Assembly (NCBI RefSeq): GCF_001895265.1
Contig: NZ_CP016796.1
Coordinates: forward strand, 1,116,001-1,180,000
Reading direction: 5' to 3'
Source of the DNA: Francisella uliginis
GTDB lineage: Bacteria > Pseudomonadota > Gammaproteobacteria > Francisellales > Francisellaceae
DNA length: 64,000 nt
Each line of letters opens with the position of its first letter. Position 1 is the first letter of the stretch. The position numbers were made by a program, and so were the translations under genes. Below are positions 45,917 to 55,478 of this stretch, one piece after another. The notes under the pieces are model-generated. The model saw only the letters and a program-made list of their open reading frames with translations, made no database searches and was not told the DNA's origin.

Positions 45917-47689
45917 ATGTCTGACAAAAATTATCTTGGCATTAATATTAATGTATCCAAAGATCGTGAGCTTTCAGAACAAGCTCAGCAACTTCTTACA
46001 AACTATTATTGTTTGGAGAATGAACCCTCTCCACAATATGCTTTTGCTAGAGCTGCTGTAGCATATTCATTTGGTGATACTAACTTAGCTCAGCGTATTT
46101 ATGATGCTGCATCTAATGGCTGGTTTATGTTTGCATCACCTGTACTTTCGAATGCTCCTTTACCTGGTGCAAAAGTTAAATCATTGCCAATTAGCTGCTT
46201 TTTGTCATATGTCCCAGATTCATTAGAAGGACTTATTGAGCACTCTTCTGAATTAAGATGGTTATCTGTAAAAGGTGGTGGTGTTGGTGGACATTGGTCA
46301 AATGTTAGAGCTGTTTCAGATAAAGCTCCTGGACCAATACCTTTTATGCATACAGTAGATGCTGACATGGTAGCTTATAGACAAGGTAAAACTCGTAAAG
46401 GTTCATATGCTGCCTATATGGATGTATCTCATCCTGATATAGTAGAATTTCTGGGCATTCGTGTGCCTACGGGTGACGTTAATAGAAAATGTTTGAACCT
46501 TCATCATGCTGTAAACCTTACAGATGACTTTATGCAAGCAGTTGCTAATGATGAAGATTGGAAACTTGTTGATCCAGATGATAAGACTGTAAGAGATATT
46601 GTTAAAGCACGTAAAATCTGGGAAACCATACTTGAGACTCGTTACCGTACAGGTGAACCATATCTAAACTTTATTGATACTGCAAATAGAGCCTTACCAA
46701 AAGCTCAAAAAGATCTTGGTTTAACAATCAAAGGCTCAAACCTATGTAATGAAATACACTTAGTTACTGATGAAAATCGTACTGCAGTATGTTGTCTATC
46801 TTCAGTAAATTTAGAAAAATATGATGAATGGAAAGATACTACTCTTATTAAAGATTTGATTAGATTCTTAGATAATGTATTACAGTTTTTCATAGATCAT
46901 GCTGGAGATGAGATATCTAAAGCGCGCTACAGTGCATCTCGTGAAAGAAGTCTTGGTCTAGGAGCTATGGGCTTTCACTCATATTTACAAAAACATAGTG
47001 TTGCTTTTGAATCTCAAAAAGCTAAAGAAATTAATGAAGAGATATTCAAGAGAATAAAAGATCAAGCTGTTGAAGAAACTCTAATACTTGGCAAAGAAAA
47101 AGGTGAAGCTCCAGATATGGCTGGTACTGGGCGTAGAAATGCCCATTTATTAGCTATTGCACCAAATGCAAATAGCTCTCTAATACTTAATACTTCTCCT
47201 AGTATAGAACCTTGGAAAGCAAATGCCTTTACATCTAGAACAAGAGTTGGATCACATCTAACAAAAAATAAATATCTAGAGCAAGAGCTTGAGAAAATCG
47301 GTAAGAATAATGAGGAAGTTTGGTCTGATATTATCACGAATGGTGGATCCGTCCAGCAATTAGATTTCTTAAGTGAAGAAGTAAAAGATGTATTTAAAAC
47401 AGCTATTGAAATGGATCAAGACTGGGTTGTACACTTAGGTGGTGAGCGTCAGAAATATCTATGTCAAGGTCAATCTTTGAATATCTTCTTCCCAGCAGGA
47501 GCTTCAAGAGAATATTTACATAAAGCTCATTTTAATGCTTGGAAATATGGTTGTAAGGGTTTATATTATCTAAGAACTGAAACATCTAATAGAGCAGAAA
47601 ATATTTCTAAAAAAGTTGAAAAACAAAGGCTTGTTGAGTTCTCTGAACTTAAACAATCTGAGAATGAATGTATCGCTTGTGAAGGATAA
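45917..47689 (+). CDS. nrdA: Ribonucleoside-diphosphate reductase, alpha subunit (class I, short form)
   Basis: This 590-residue protein carries the NrdA barrel: SNAPLPGAKVKSLPISCF with the first redox Cys, ELRWLSVKGGGVGGHWS, GSNLCNEIHLVTDE with the radical-site Cys region, VCCLSSVNLEKY, and LLAIAPNANSSLILNTSPSIEP. The tail ENECIACEG carries the CxxC pair that is re-reduced by glutaredoxin. It lacks the N-terminal ATP-cone, so the usual dATP activity switch is absent from this subunit, and it is much shorter than E. coli NrdA (761). Together with the glutaredoxin and NrdB downstream it makes deoxynucleotides. The palindrome just upstream is a candidate control site. Three bases separate it from grxA. 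Confidence 0.95.
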   Translation: MSDKNYLGININVSKDRELSEQAQQLLTNYYCLENEPSPQYAFARAAVAYSFGDTNLAQRIYDAASNGWFMFASPVLSNAPLPGAKVKSLPISCFLSYVPDSLEGLIEHSSELRWLSVKGGGVGGHWSNVRAVSDKAPGPIPFMHTVDADMVAYRQGKTRKGSYAAYMDVSHPDIVEFLGIRVPTGDVNRKCLNLHHAVNLTDDFMQAVANDEDWKLVDPDDKTVRDIVKARKIWETILETRYRTGEPYLNFIDTANRALPKAQKDLGLTIKGSNLCNEIHLVTDENRTAVCCLSSVNLEKYDEWKDTTLIKDLIRFLDNVLQFFIDHAGDEISKARYSASRERSLGLGAMGFHSYLQKHSVAFESQKAKEINEEIFKRIKDQAVEETLILGKEKGEAPDMAGTGRRNAHLLAIAPNANSSLILNTSPSIEPWKANAFTSRTRVGSHLTKNKYLEQELEKIGKNNEEVWSDIITNGGSVQQLDFLSEEVKDVFKTAIEMDQDWVVHLGGERQKYLCQGQSLNIFFPAGASREYLHKAHFNAWKYGCKGLYYLRTETSNRAENISKKVEKQRLVEFSELKQSENECIACEG

Positions 47690-47692
47690 AAT

Positions 47693-47953
47693 ATGAAAGT
47701 AAAAGTATATAGTAGGAATGGTTGTCCTTTTTGTGTTTGGGCAAAACAATGGTTTGAAGACAATGATATAGCTTTTGATGAAATCGTTATGGATGATTAT
47801 AGCCAACGTACTAGATTCTATGAAGAAATGAATCAAAGTGGAAAAGTAAACCACCCTATTTCAACTGTACCACAAATATTTGTTGATGATGAGCATATTG
47901 GTGGTTTTACAGAGTTAAAAGCTAATGCTGAGAAAATCTTAAGTAAAAAGTAG
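47693..47953 (+). CDS. grxA: Glutaredoxin 1
   Basis: This 86-residue glutaredoxin has the active site CPFCVWAKQWF near residue 9, a cis-Pro region in VPQIFVDDEHIGGF, and a normal length for GrxA. It should reduce the C-terminal cysteines of NrdA, using glutathione. It sits between nrdA (3 bp) and nrdB (8 bp) in one operon. The next gene begins with a second glutaredoxin domain fused to NrdB, so two glutaredoxins are encoded side by side for one reductase. Confidence 0.95.
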   Translation: MKVKVYSRNGCPFCVWAKQWFEDNDIAFDEIVMDDYSQRTRFYEEMNQSGKVNHPISTVPQIFVDDEHIGGFTELKANAEKILSKK

Positions 47954-47961
47954 GTAAAATA

Positions 47962-49188
47962 GTGGAAGTAAAAATATATACAAAAACAAACTGTCCTTTC
48001 TGTGATCTTGCAAAAAGTTGGTTTGGTGCAAATAATATTCCTTTTACACAAATTACTCTTGATGATGATGAAAAGAGAGCTAAGTTCTATAATGATGTAA
48101 ATAAAAATATTCTTCTTATTGAAGAACATGTTAGAACTGTACCACAAATATTTGTTGGTGATGTACATATTGGTGGTTATGATAACCTTATGGCTAGAGC
48201 TGGTGAAGTTATAGCTAGAGTTAAGGGCTCATCTTTAACAACATTCTCAAAAACATATAAACCTTTTAGCTACCCATGGGCAGTTGATCTGACAGTTAAA
48301 CATGAAAAAGCACACTGGATTGAAGATGAAATTGACCTTTCAGAAGACGTTACAGATTGGAAGAACGGTAAGATCACAAAAGTTGAAAAAGAATATATAA
48401 CAAATATTCTACGACTATTTACACAATCTGATGTTGCTGTTGGTCAAAACTATTATGATCAGTTTATTCCTGCTTTTAAGAATAATGAAGTGCGTAATAT
48501 GTTAGGCTCATTCGCAGCTAGAGAAGGTATCCATCAAAGAGCATATGCTCTACTTAATGATACATTAGGACTTCCTGATTCTGAGTACCATGCTTTCTTA
48601 GAATATAAAGCTATGACTGATAAGATTGAGTTTATGATGGATGCTGATCCATCGACTCGTCGTGGTTTAGGATTATGTTTAGCAAAAACTGTATTTAATG
48701 AAGGTGTCGCCCTTTTTGCATCATTTGCTATGCTACTTAACTTCCAACGCTTTGGTAAAATGAAAGGTATGGGTAAAGTAGTAGAATGGTCAATTCGTGA
48801 TGAATCAATGCATGTAGAAGGTAATGCTGCATTATTTAGAATATATTGCCAAGAAAACCCATATATAGTTGATAATGAATTCAAAAAAGAAATTTATCTA
48901 ATGGCTACTCAAGCTGTAGAGCTTGAAGATAGATTTATCGATCTAGCATATGAGATAGGCACTATTGAAGGTTTAAATGCAAATGAAGTAAAAGAATATA
49001 TTCGCCATATTACTGATAGACGTTTAAATCAATTAGGGTTAAATGAAATATATAATGTTGATAAAAATCCTCTAACTTGGTTAGAATGGATATTAAATGG
49101 CGCTGATCATACAAACTTCTTTGAGAACCGTGTTACAGAATACGAAGTTGCTGGTTTAACTGGTAATTGGGATGAAGCTTATCAATAA
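47962..49188 (+). CDS. nrdB: Glutaredoxin-NrdB fusion (ribonucleotide reductase beta subunit)
   Basis: The 408-residue product starts at a GTG (AGG seven bases upstream). Residues 1-85 are a glutaredoxin domain (TNCPFCDLAKSWFG, VPQIFVGDVHIGGY). Residues 95-408 are the di-metal radical subunit NrdB, with FTQSDVAVGQNY (Asp ligand), FAAREGIHQRAYALL (Glu and His ligands and a Tyr at the radical position), KTVFNEGVALF and IRDESMHVEGN. The Tyr is kept, so a tyrosyl radical or Mn-type cofactor is possible. Fusions of this kind are known from class I NrdB proteins elsewhere, for example Facklamia ignava. The fused domain is related to the free GrxA next door but diverged, including an insert of a few residues before the cis-Pro strand. 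Confidence 0.95.
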   Translation: MEVKIYTKTNCPFCDLAKSWFGANNIPFTQITLDDDEKRAKFYNDVNKNILLIEEHVRTVPQIFVGDVHIGGYDNLMARAGEVIARVKGSSLTTFSKTYKPFSYPWAVDLTVKHEKAHWIEDEIDLSEDVTDWKNGKITKVEKEYITNILRLFTQSDVAVGQNYYDQFIPAFKNNEVRNMLGSFAAREGIHQRAYALLNDTLGLPDSEYHAFLEYKAMTDKIEFMMDADPSTRRGLGLCLAKTVFNEGVALFASFAMLLNFQRFGKMKGMGKVVEWSIRDESMHVEGNAALFRIYCQENPYIVDNEFKKEIYLMATQAVELEDRFIDLAYEIGTIEGLNANEVKEYIRHITDRRLNQLGLNEIYNVDKNPLTWLEWILNGADHTNFFENRVTEYEVAGLTGNWDEAYQ

Positions 49189-49211
49189 CCTTTTTATTTA
49201 ATAAATTTCTA

Positions 49212-49878
49212 TTAATAACTATCTTGATCAAAAAAATTGGTAATCATATCTAGCAAATAATGAAAGCCTAAACCACAAATATACATATCTAATAACCTTA
49301 GCAAACGATCTTTTTGATATTCAGATAGTCTAGATTCAAAATGAATCGAAAACTCACTTATCCATTTATTAAATAAGTGTTTAAGCATATTTCTGAATTC
49401 AGTCTTATATTTGATATTATAGTTATACTATGTTTAAAAGTAGTACTTGATCAAATAGCTTGCATGCACGCTATTTGCTAGATTGTGTGGTCAAGCCTGA
49501 CACAATGACACTACTTTTATATGGTTTTAGCTATATGTTGGCTATAGCCAAAAAAATAGAAAATAATAACAACTTCTTCTGATGACTGTTTTAACACATT
49601 AAAATTATACTCAATACATCTTACAAACAAAACCTTTGAAACTTTCAAACTTTTGTGGGGATAGATTAATCTCTAATTTCTCAACAAAACTATCTAAGAT
49701 ATACAAATATAAATCTTCGACTTGATAAAAATGATGAAAAAATCTACCTTTACTAATTCCAGCTGTTTTAATAATTTTAGTAGAAGATACAGCATGAATC
49801 CCTCTTCTTTAACTATTAGATAAACTACATTGAGTATTTTTTGTTTAGTTTTTCTGTTTTAGCTTGTTGAATATTCAT
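49212..49878 (-). pseudogene. Decayed TetR-family regulator gene, disrupted by a repeat element
   Basis: On the minus strand an ATG at 49876-49878 starts MNIQQAKTEKLNKKYSM and stops early. A shifted frame then reads KEEGIHAVSSTKIIKTAGIS and continues GRFFHHFYQVEDLYLYILD, the DNA-binding helix-turn-helix of TetR regulators. Another shift leads to NFNVLKQSSEEVVIIFYFF and GYSQHIAKTI, where the palindromic element 49435-49519 interrupts the gene. Beyond it the frame resumes as NYNIKYKTEFRNMLKHLF, then NKWISEFSIHFESRL, ending FFDQDSY and a stop at 49212-49214. This is a regulator gene with at least two frameshifts, an early stop and an inserted repeat. It no longer encodes a full product. Its former target is unknown. 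Confidence 0.8.
49435..49519. repeat. REP/MITE-like palindromic repeat element, copy 2 (inside a pseudogene)
   Basis: The element is bounded by perfect 10-bp inverted ends, TAAAAGTAGT (49435-49444) and ACTACTTTTA (49510-49519). Inside are two hairpins: CAAATAGC..GCTATTTG around TGCATGCA, and ATTGTGT..ACACAAT around the TCAAG core. The right hairpin has the same AGATT..TCAAG..AATGAC layout as the element at 31125-31196, so both belong to one dispersed family. The element interrupts the coding remnant of a TetR-type regulator. It has no coding capacity of its own. Confidence 0.75.
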
Positions 49879-49946
49879 TTTGAAAAGCACTATTAAACTT
49901 TAATGCTAGCGACAATAATACAAACCTTATGATTGTAAATAGATTT

Positions 49947-51842
49947 TTAGTTATTATTTTTTAGATCTTCTAGTTCTTCTAAAGCTTCAAACCATTCTAA
50001 CTCAGCTTCTTCAATTTTTTCTTTTAATTGGGAGTGCTCAACTAAAGTTTGTTGTAACTTTATCTTATCATCATATAAGCTTTGATCTTGAAGAGCTTCT
50101 TGCATTTGTAAATCTTGTTTTTGCAATTTATCGAATACTTTTTCAAGTTCTTTGATTTTATCTTGTAATGGTTTTAATTGCTTACGCTTATCTGCTGATA
50201 ATTTTCTAGTTTGTTTTTTATGATCATTGTTAGACTGCACAGATGAGTTTGATGAGTCATTTTCTATTTTTTTAATCTCAAGAATATATTTATAATAATC
50301 TTTCATATCTCCATCAAAAGATTTAACGTGCCCTTCACCAACTAGCATATATTCATCAACTGTTGACTCAAGTAAAAATCTATCATGAGAAACTAAAATA
50401 ATAGCTCCTTGGAAACTTTGTAGCGCTATAGTTAAGGCTTCACGTACACCAATATCTAAATGGTTTGTTGGTTCATCTAATAATAGAAAGTTTGGCTCTT
50501 GATAGACAATCATTGCTAAAGCTAAACGGGCTTTTTCACCACCAGAGAAAGTCCCTGCTTTTGCTAAGGCTTTATCACCAACAAAGTTAAAACTACCTAA
50601 AAAAGTTCTAAGCTTTTCTTGTGTTGCTTTAGGATCAAAACGCTGCATATGTAGTAATGGTGAAGCTTGAGGATCAAGCATATCTAAAGAATGTTGCGAG
50701 AAATACCCTACTCTAAGGTTTGGATGTTTTTCAATCTTACCTGATAAGATATCAATCTCACCAATTAAAGATTTAATTAAAGTTGATTTACCAGCACCAT
50801 TTAGGCCTAAGAGACCTATACGCATCTCATTATAGATATTTAGCTTTACATTATTTAAGATCTTTTTATCACCATAACCAAGATCAGCACTTTGTAAACT
50901 GACTAAAGTCCCTCCTAAATGGTCTTTAACTTGCTTAAACTCAAAACTAAAATCAGACTCTGTCTTAACTGCCTCAACTCGCTGTATTTTCTCAAGCATT
51001 TTAACACGGCTCTGAGCTTGTTTTGCTTTAGATGCTTTGGCTTTAAACCTATCAACAAAGCTCTGTAAATGAGCTATATGTTTTTGTTGTTTTTCAAACT
51101 GTTTTTGTTGCAGGACTTGTTGTTCATAAGCTTGCTTCTCATATGATGAATAATTGCCTGTATATGTAGCTATAGTTTTATTATCGATGTGAAATATTTG
51201 CTTAACAACATTATCTAAGAAAATCCTATCATGTGAAATAAGCAGTAAAGAGCCTTTATATTCTTGCAAATATTCTTCAAGCCATAAAACTGCATCTAGA
51301 TCTAAGTGGTTTGTTGGTTCATCAAGTAATAAAATATCTGATTCTTGTAATAGAGCTTGAGCTAAATTTAAACGAATCTGCCAACCACCTGAGAGCTCTT
51401 TTACTTTTTGTTGCAACTGACTAATACTAAAACCTAGACCAGATAATAATTTACCAGCTTGAGATTCTATAGCATAGCCACCTAGAGATTCATACTCTTC
51501 ATGATATTTTGAATAATCAACAAAATTCTCTGTTGCTAGTGATTGTTGCATTTTTATTTTTAGCTGTTTCAAAGATTCGATACCATTGACTACATAATCA
51601 ATTACTTTAGTTTCAAAATCATCAACTTCTTGTTTAACTGTGACTATACGAGTATTTTTAGCAATCTCAATATCACCTTTATCAGGAGTTATATTTCCTT
51701 GTATTAAGTTAAAAAGCGTAGTTTTACCAGTACCATTTTTACCAACTAAACCTATTTTCTGGTTTGGAAAAATTAAAAAGTTAACATTATCAAATAACTC
51801 TTTTATCTCAACTTGATAAGATATATTTTTAAAGAAAATCAT
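49947..51842 (-). CDS. yheS: ABC-F ATPase, YheS-like
   Basis: This 631-residue soluble protein has two ABC domains. Walker A motifs are GLVGKNGTGKTT (near 31) and GLLGLNGAGKST (near 343), signatures LSGGW and FSGGEKARL, and LLDEPTNHLD occurs twice. The linker (about 240-310) contains HIAHLQSFVDRFKAKASKAKQAQSRVKML, the P-site tRNA interaction motif region of ABC-F proteins. The C-terminal 90 residues form a charged coiled coil. No membrane segments are present, so it is a translation factor rather than a transporter. Length and motif spelling match E. coli YheS closely. It probably rescues or tunes ribosomes on difficult sequences. Confidence 0.93.
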   Translation of the reverse strand: MIFFKNISYQVEIKELFDNVNFLIFPNQKIGLVGKNGTGKTTLFNLIQGNITPDKGDIEIAKNTRIVTVKQEVDDFETKVIDYVVNGIESLKQLKIKMQQSLATENFVDYSKYHEEYESLGGYAIESQAGKLLSGLGFSISQLQQKVKELSGGWQIRLNLAQALLQESDILLLDEPTNHLDLDAVLWLEEYLQEYKGSLLLISHDRIFLDNVVKQIFHIDNKTIATYTGNYSSYEKQAYEQQVLQQKQFEKQQKHIAHLQSFVDRFKAKASKAKQAQSRVKMLEKIQRVEAVKTESDFSFEFKQVKDHLGGTLVSLQSADLGYGDKKILNNVKLNIYNEMRIGLLGLNGAGKSTLIKSLIGEIDILSGKIEKHPNLRVGYFSQHSLDMLDPQASPLLHMQRFDPKATQEKLRTFLGSFNFVGDKALAKAGTFSGGEKARLALAMIVYQEPNFLLLDEPTNHLDIGVREALTIALQSFQGAIILVSHDRFLLESTVDEYMLVGEGHVKSFDGDMKDYYKYILEIKKIENDSSNSSVQSNNDHKKQTRKLSADKRKQLKPLQDKIKELEKVFDKLQKQDLQMQEALQDQSLYDDKIKLQQTLVEHSQLKEKIEEAELEWFEALEELEDLKNNN

Positions 51843-51919
51843 TAGTTTTAATATAAATACTTAATTACATAAATTATATACACTAAGTATTTATATAAAA
51901 GGAGTTTATCAAAGATAAG

Positions 51920-52711
51920 CTATCGATTTAGCTTATTTAGAAATACTAAATAAATAAAACAGATAATATAAGCAACTACTGTACCTAAATTAATACCTAT
52001 TATTGGATATAACCAAAAAATTAATAAATCATAAATCACTAAAATAGATATTCCATATGAAAAATGCTTAAGAACTCGAGGGAAAAGTTCATCCTTATAA
52101 GTAAATATCAAAACGGTAGCGACAGACATTAACATTACGGGAAAAGAAGAGAATATTCCTGCCCATGCATAACCGACAGATTTAGAAACACCTGTAATCA
52201 ATAATACTAGTGAAGATACAAGAATAATTCTAAATAAAGTAATTTTAATTTTACTAGTTGGCTTTAACTTAATTTTTTCTTTAATAGTTTTAGTTTCAGC
52301 TACGCCTTTAAAGAAAAAAATACAAACAATCATTGAGATTATAAATATAATAAACCCTGATAATAAATTTAAATGTAATAATGTAATAAAATATCCACTA
52401 ATGAAGTAAACTATAGCACCTAAAACAACCGCACTTATAGTGTTTAAATAACGTTGCTCAGTAAACAGCTTGCTTCCTAAATAAAAGCCTATCGTATATA
52501 TCAACGCATTAGCAAATCCAGCCATTGCATATGGCATTGATATCATCAAAAAATGTAGACCATTTTCTTTTGCATAGAAGTAAGTAAATATTCCTACACT
52601 TAATGGTAGTCCTGAACATAAACCTCCTAGTCTGGGATTTTTTTCAGAAATATATATAAGACCCAACACCATAATTATAGATATTGCTAGTTTAATTATT
52701 ATTAAGATCAT
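51920..52711 (-). CDS. Hypothetical inner-membrane protein, about eight spans
   Basis: This 263-residue protein has about eight hydrophobic segments with short loops. It begins MILIIIKLAISIIMVLGLIYISEKNPRLGGLCSGLPLSVG and contains a repeated pattern: the N-terminal GGLCSGLPLSVGIF and the later WAGIFSSFPVMLMSVATV may be inverted or tandem repeat halves of a transporter-like fold. No catalytic residue or named family is recognised. A transport role is plausible from the duplicated half-structure but is inference. Its divergent neighbour is the DJ-1-like gene, and yheS follows on the same strand after 77 bp. Confidence 0.75.
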   Translation of the reverse strand: MILIIIKLAISIIMVLGLIYISEKNPRLGGLCSGLPLSVGIFTYFYAKENGLHFLMISMPYAMAGFANALIYTIGFYLGSKLFTEQRYLNTISAVVLGAIVYFISGYFITLLHLNLLSGFIIFIISMIVCIFFFKGVAETKTIKEKIKLKPTSKIKITLFRIILVSSLVLLITGVSKSVGYAWAGIFSSFPVMLMSVATVLIFTYKDELFPRVLKHFSYGISILVIYDLLIFWLYPIIGINLGTVVAYIICFIYLVFLNKLNR

Positions 52712-52895
52712 ATTTGATATTTTCCTAGTATATTATTTTATTTCATCTAATCTGACTTTAGAATCATACCACACACTTTCATACTCTTAATAATAAATTA
52801 ATAATTAAACTAGATATAATTTAGTATCTATAAAAAAACACCCTCTTAAATGGTCATGATATAATTTAAAAATTAGTATTTAAATAATTTCATAA

Positions 52896-53498
52896 ATGAC
52901 AAATATAGTAATTGTATTATTTAATGATTTTGAGACTTTAGATGTATTCGGACCTGTAGAGGTGTTAGGAAGTTTTAAAGAATACTTCAAACTAGAATAC
53001 TATTCTCTTGAAGGTGGAAATATAACTAGCAGTCAAAATGTCTCAATAACTACTAAAAAACTAGATCAAGTAAACTCAAAAGATTATATATTATTTGTCC
53101 CTGGTGGTATGGGTACTCGCAAATTAATATATGATAAAGAACTAATAGCTGAATTAGCTAGATTAGCGACTAATGCAAAATATATACTTACAGTTTGTAC
53201 AGGATCTTCTTTATTTTCACAGACAAACCTACTTGATAATAAAAAAGCTACATCAAATAAAAAAGCTCTAAACTGGACAAAAAATATAGCTCCTGGTGTC
53301 ATTTGGATAGATAAAGCTAGATGGGTAAAAGATGGTAATATTTACTCAAGCTCAGGAGTTAGTGCTGGTATAGATATGAGTTTAGGGTTTGTTGCAGATT
53401 TATTAGGTTATGATATTGCCAAGCAAAAAAGTATCGAAATAGAATACTCATGGCAAGAAGATGCAACTATAGATGAGTTCGCAGATATTTATAAATAA
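52896..53498 (+). CDS. DJ-1/PfpI-family protein
   Basis: This 200-residue protein has a class I glutamine amidotransferase-like fold of the DJ-1/PfpI group. It has IVLFNDFETLDVFGPVEVLG with a conserved Glu near the N-terminus, the strand LFVPGGMGTRKL, and the nucleophile elbow LTVCTGSSLFSQ with Cys near residue 106. A His that would complete a protease triad is absent at the usual place after the Cys, so protease activity is unlikely. Relatives include isonitrile hydratases and AraC-type regulator N-domains, but no helix-turn-helix is attached here. It is 6 bp upstream of dinB on the same strand, probably one transcript, which suggests a stress-response link. Confidence 0.85.
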   Translation: MTNIVIVLFNDFETLDVFGPVEVLGSFKEYFKLEYYSLEGGNITSSQNVSITTKKLDQVNSKDYILFVPGGMGTRKLIYDKELIAELARLATNAKYILTVCTGSSLFSQTNLLDNKKATSNKKALNWTKNIAPGVIWIDKARWVKDGNIYSSSGVSAGIDMSLGFVADLLGYDIAKQKSIEIEYSWQEDATIDEFADIYK

Positions 53499-53504
53499 AA
53501 TCTC

Positions 53505-54554
53505 ATGGATAAATTAAGAAAAATCATACATTTTGATATGGACTACTTCTTTGCTCAAGTCGAAGAGAAAGTAAATCCAAGCTTAAAAGATAAGCCCTTT
53601 GCAGTTGGAGGCACAAATCCTAAACGAGGTGTAATATCTACTTGTAACTATATTGCACGTGAATATGGTCTCCATTCTGCAATGCCTACATCTATTGCTC
53701 TACAAAAGTGTCCTAATTTAGTACTTCTAAATACTGATTTTGCAAAATATAAAGCTGCTTCTGCAATTATTAGAGAGATATTTCACTCTTTTACAGATAA
53801 GGTTGAGCCTCTATCTCTTGATGAAGCATACCTTGATGTAACAGATGTTACTGAGTATAAAAATAGTGCTACTTTAATTGCTCAAGCTATCAAACAACAA
53901 ATATTTAATAAGACTGGTCTGACAGGCTCAGCTGGAGTAGCTCCGAATAAGCTTTTGGCAAAAATAGCTAGTGATATAAATAAACCTAATGGATTATATG
54001 TAATAACTCCTGATCAAGTTAATAATTTTGTAAAAGATCTTCCAGTCAAAAAACTTTTTGGTGTTGGTAAAGTATCTCAAGAGAAACTAAAAAGCATGGG
54101 AGTTGAGACATGCTCACAGTTACAGCAGATTAGTCTAAATACCCTTATAGATAAGTTCGGTAAATTTGGTGCTAGTTTATATAACTATGCTAGAGGTATA
54201 GATAATCGTGAAGTTAATCCTATCCGTATTCGTAAATCTGTAAGTGTTGAAAATACATATTTAGATGATTTAAAGACTTTAGAAACCTGCCTAGAAAAAT
54301 TACCTAGCTTATATGAAAAACTAACTAGTAGAATGTCAGATGAGCATTATAAAAGTATCGTAGGTATTTTTGTCAAATTTACAGATACAAAATTTAATAA
54401 AACAAGTCTAACTAGAGTAGCTAAAACTCTAGATAAAGAAGCTCTTAAAAACCTAATAATTGAGCTACATAAGAAACAAAATCATCCAATCCGTTTAATG
54501 GGTATTGGTATACGTCTTGGAGAAGTTGATGATAGACAGATGGAGTTATTTTAA
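53505..54554 (+). CDS. dinB: DNA polymerase IV
   Basis: This 349-residue Y-family polymerase has the catalytic motifs [14 protein letters not shown] (residues 8-21) and [12 protein letters not shown] near residue 105. The thumb helix-hairpin-helix [20 protein letters not shown] lies near residue 182. The C-terminal little-finger domain follows, with the last residues DRQMELF resembling the beta-clamp binding motif (QxxLxLF type). It copies past damaged bases with low fidelity. Length matches E. coli DinB (351). It follows the DJ-1-like gene by 6 bp and has no SOS box that I can recognise. Confidence 0.96.
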   Translation: MDKLRKIIHFDMDYFFAQVEEKVNPSLKDKPFAVGGTNPKRGVISTCNYIAREYGLHSAMPTSIALQKCPNLVLLNTDFAKYKAASAIIREIFHSFTDKVEPLSLDEAYLDVTDVTEYKNSATLIAQAIKQQIFNKTGLTGSAGVAPNKLLAKIASDINKPNGLYVITPDQVNNFVKDLPVKKLFGVGKVSQEKLKSMGVETCSQLQQISLNTLIDKFGKFGASLYNYARGIDNREVNPIRIRKSVSVENTYLDDLKTLETCLEKLPSLYEKLTSRMSDEHYKSIVGIFVKFTDTKFNKTSLTRVAKTLDKEALKNLIIELHKKQNHPIRLMGIGIRLGEVDDRQMELF

Positions 54555-54752
54555 TTTCCTTATATAGAGCCTCTTTTAAGTTTACTTTCCAGATTTCATT
54601 ATAAATCCTTGATTTTATAGTATTTCTAATGCAATTGAGATATGTATATTAAAATTACAATTACCTTAATATTATTTTTACACTAGCTTAGATCTTTAAT
54701 TAATCGGCAATATATCATATAATCTCTTCAACAAAAAAATATCATAAATAAA

Positions 54753-55478
54753 ATGTCAGTTTCTAAGCGAATAGCTACTTTAGCATTGTCGTCATTATTT
54801 ATATCTTTAACAGGCTGTGAAACAGTAACTAATGTATACAATGAATACAACCCTTTTCAAGAAGCAGTTGAAAAACCAACTACTTTTCAATGTCCAAAAA
54901 AAGAGGTTGGTGTTCTAATCAAAAATGGTCTTGGAAATAGCTATACACTGGTTGTTGATGATATTTCTATAAGAGATGGAAATGTTACTAATCTTCTAAG
55001 AAGGAATATACCTTTTATTTATAAAGGCAAAAAAATTAATCATATATGTACTACTCATGTCACAGATATGAGCAACCTATTTGAAAATGCTAAAGAAGTA
55101 GATGCTAATATTACTGATTTTGATACATCAAATGTGACAGATATGAGCTATATGTTTGCTCATGCTGAAACTTTTAATCAGCCTATAGGTGTTTGGAATA
55201 CTTCAAGTGTTACTAATATGGATCATATGTTTTATAGAGCTCGGCTATTTAATCAGCCACTAAAAGATTGGAATGTCTTTAGTGTTAGAAATATGGATTA
55301 TATGTTTCCTGGTACTTACAAGTTTAACCAACCTCTTAATACGTGGAATGTCTTTAATGTAACTAGTCATGCGCATTTCACATCACCAACTTCTGGATTA
55401 GACCCTGAGTTTAAACCAAACTTTTTAGTATTTACATTCTCTGTTAACTTAGCTACTAATAATAAGAAGGATAGCTAA
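54753..55478 (+). CDS. BspA-like lipoprotein with DUF285 repeats
   Basis: This 241-residue protein has a lipoprotein signal (ATLALSSLFISLTGC, Cys near residue 24). Repeats of about 25-30 residues with the BspA/DUF285 core NVTDMSxMF...FNQPxxxWNTSSVTNMxxMF run from about residue 100 to 215: three full and one or two partial copies. Such repeats fold as a leucine-rich-like solenoid and are common in surface proteins that bind other molecules or cells. It precedes NRPS locus 2 with a 338-bp gap, so it is not clearly part of that operon. Spread by transfer is common for this repeat family, but base composition here does not stand out. Confidence 0.85.
   Translation: MSVSKRIATLALSSLFISLTGCETVTNVYNEYNPFQEAVEKPTTFQCPKKEVGVLIKNGLGNSYTLVVDDISIRDGNVTNLLRRNIPFIYKGKKINHICTTHVTDMSNLFENAKEVDANITDFDTSNVTDMSYMFAHAETFNQPIGVWNTSSVTNMDHMFYRARLFNQPLKDWNVFSVRNMDYMFPGTYKFNQPLNTWNVFNVTSHAHFTSPTSGLDPEFKPNFLVFTFSVNLATNNKKDS

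Noticed and set aside
46099-46368. Antisense open frame inside nrdA (also 46705-46893 and 47062-47337)
   Set aside because: The coding strand is fully explained by NrdA motifs; the antisense frames have no start signals or recognisable product.
47570-48168. Antisense open frames across grxA and nrdB
   Set aside because: They are shadows of the glutaredoxin and NrdB coding frames.
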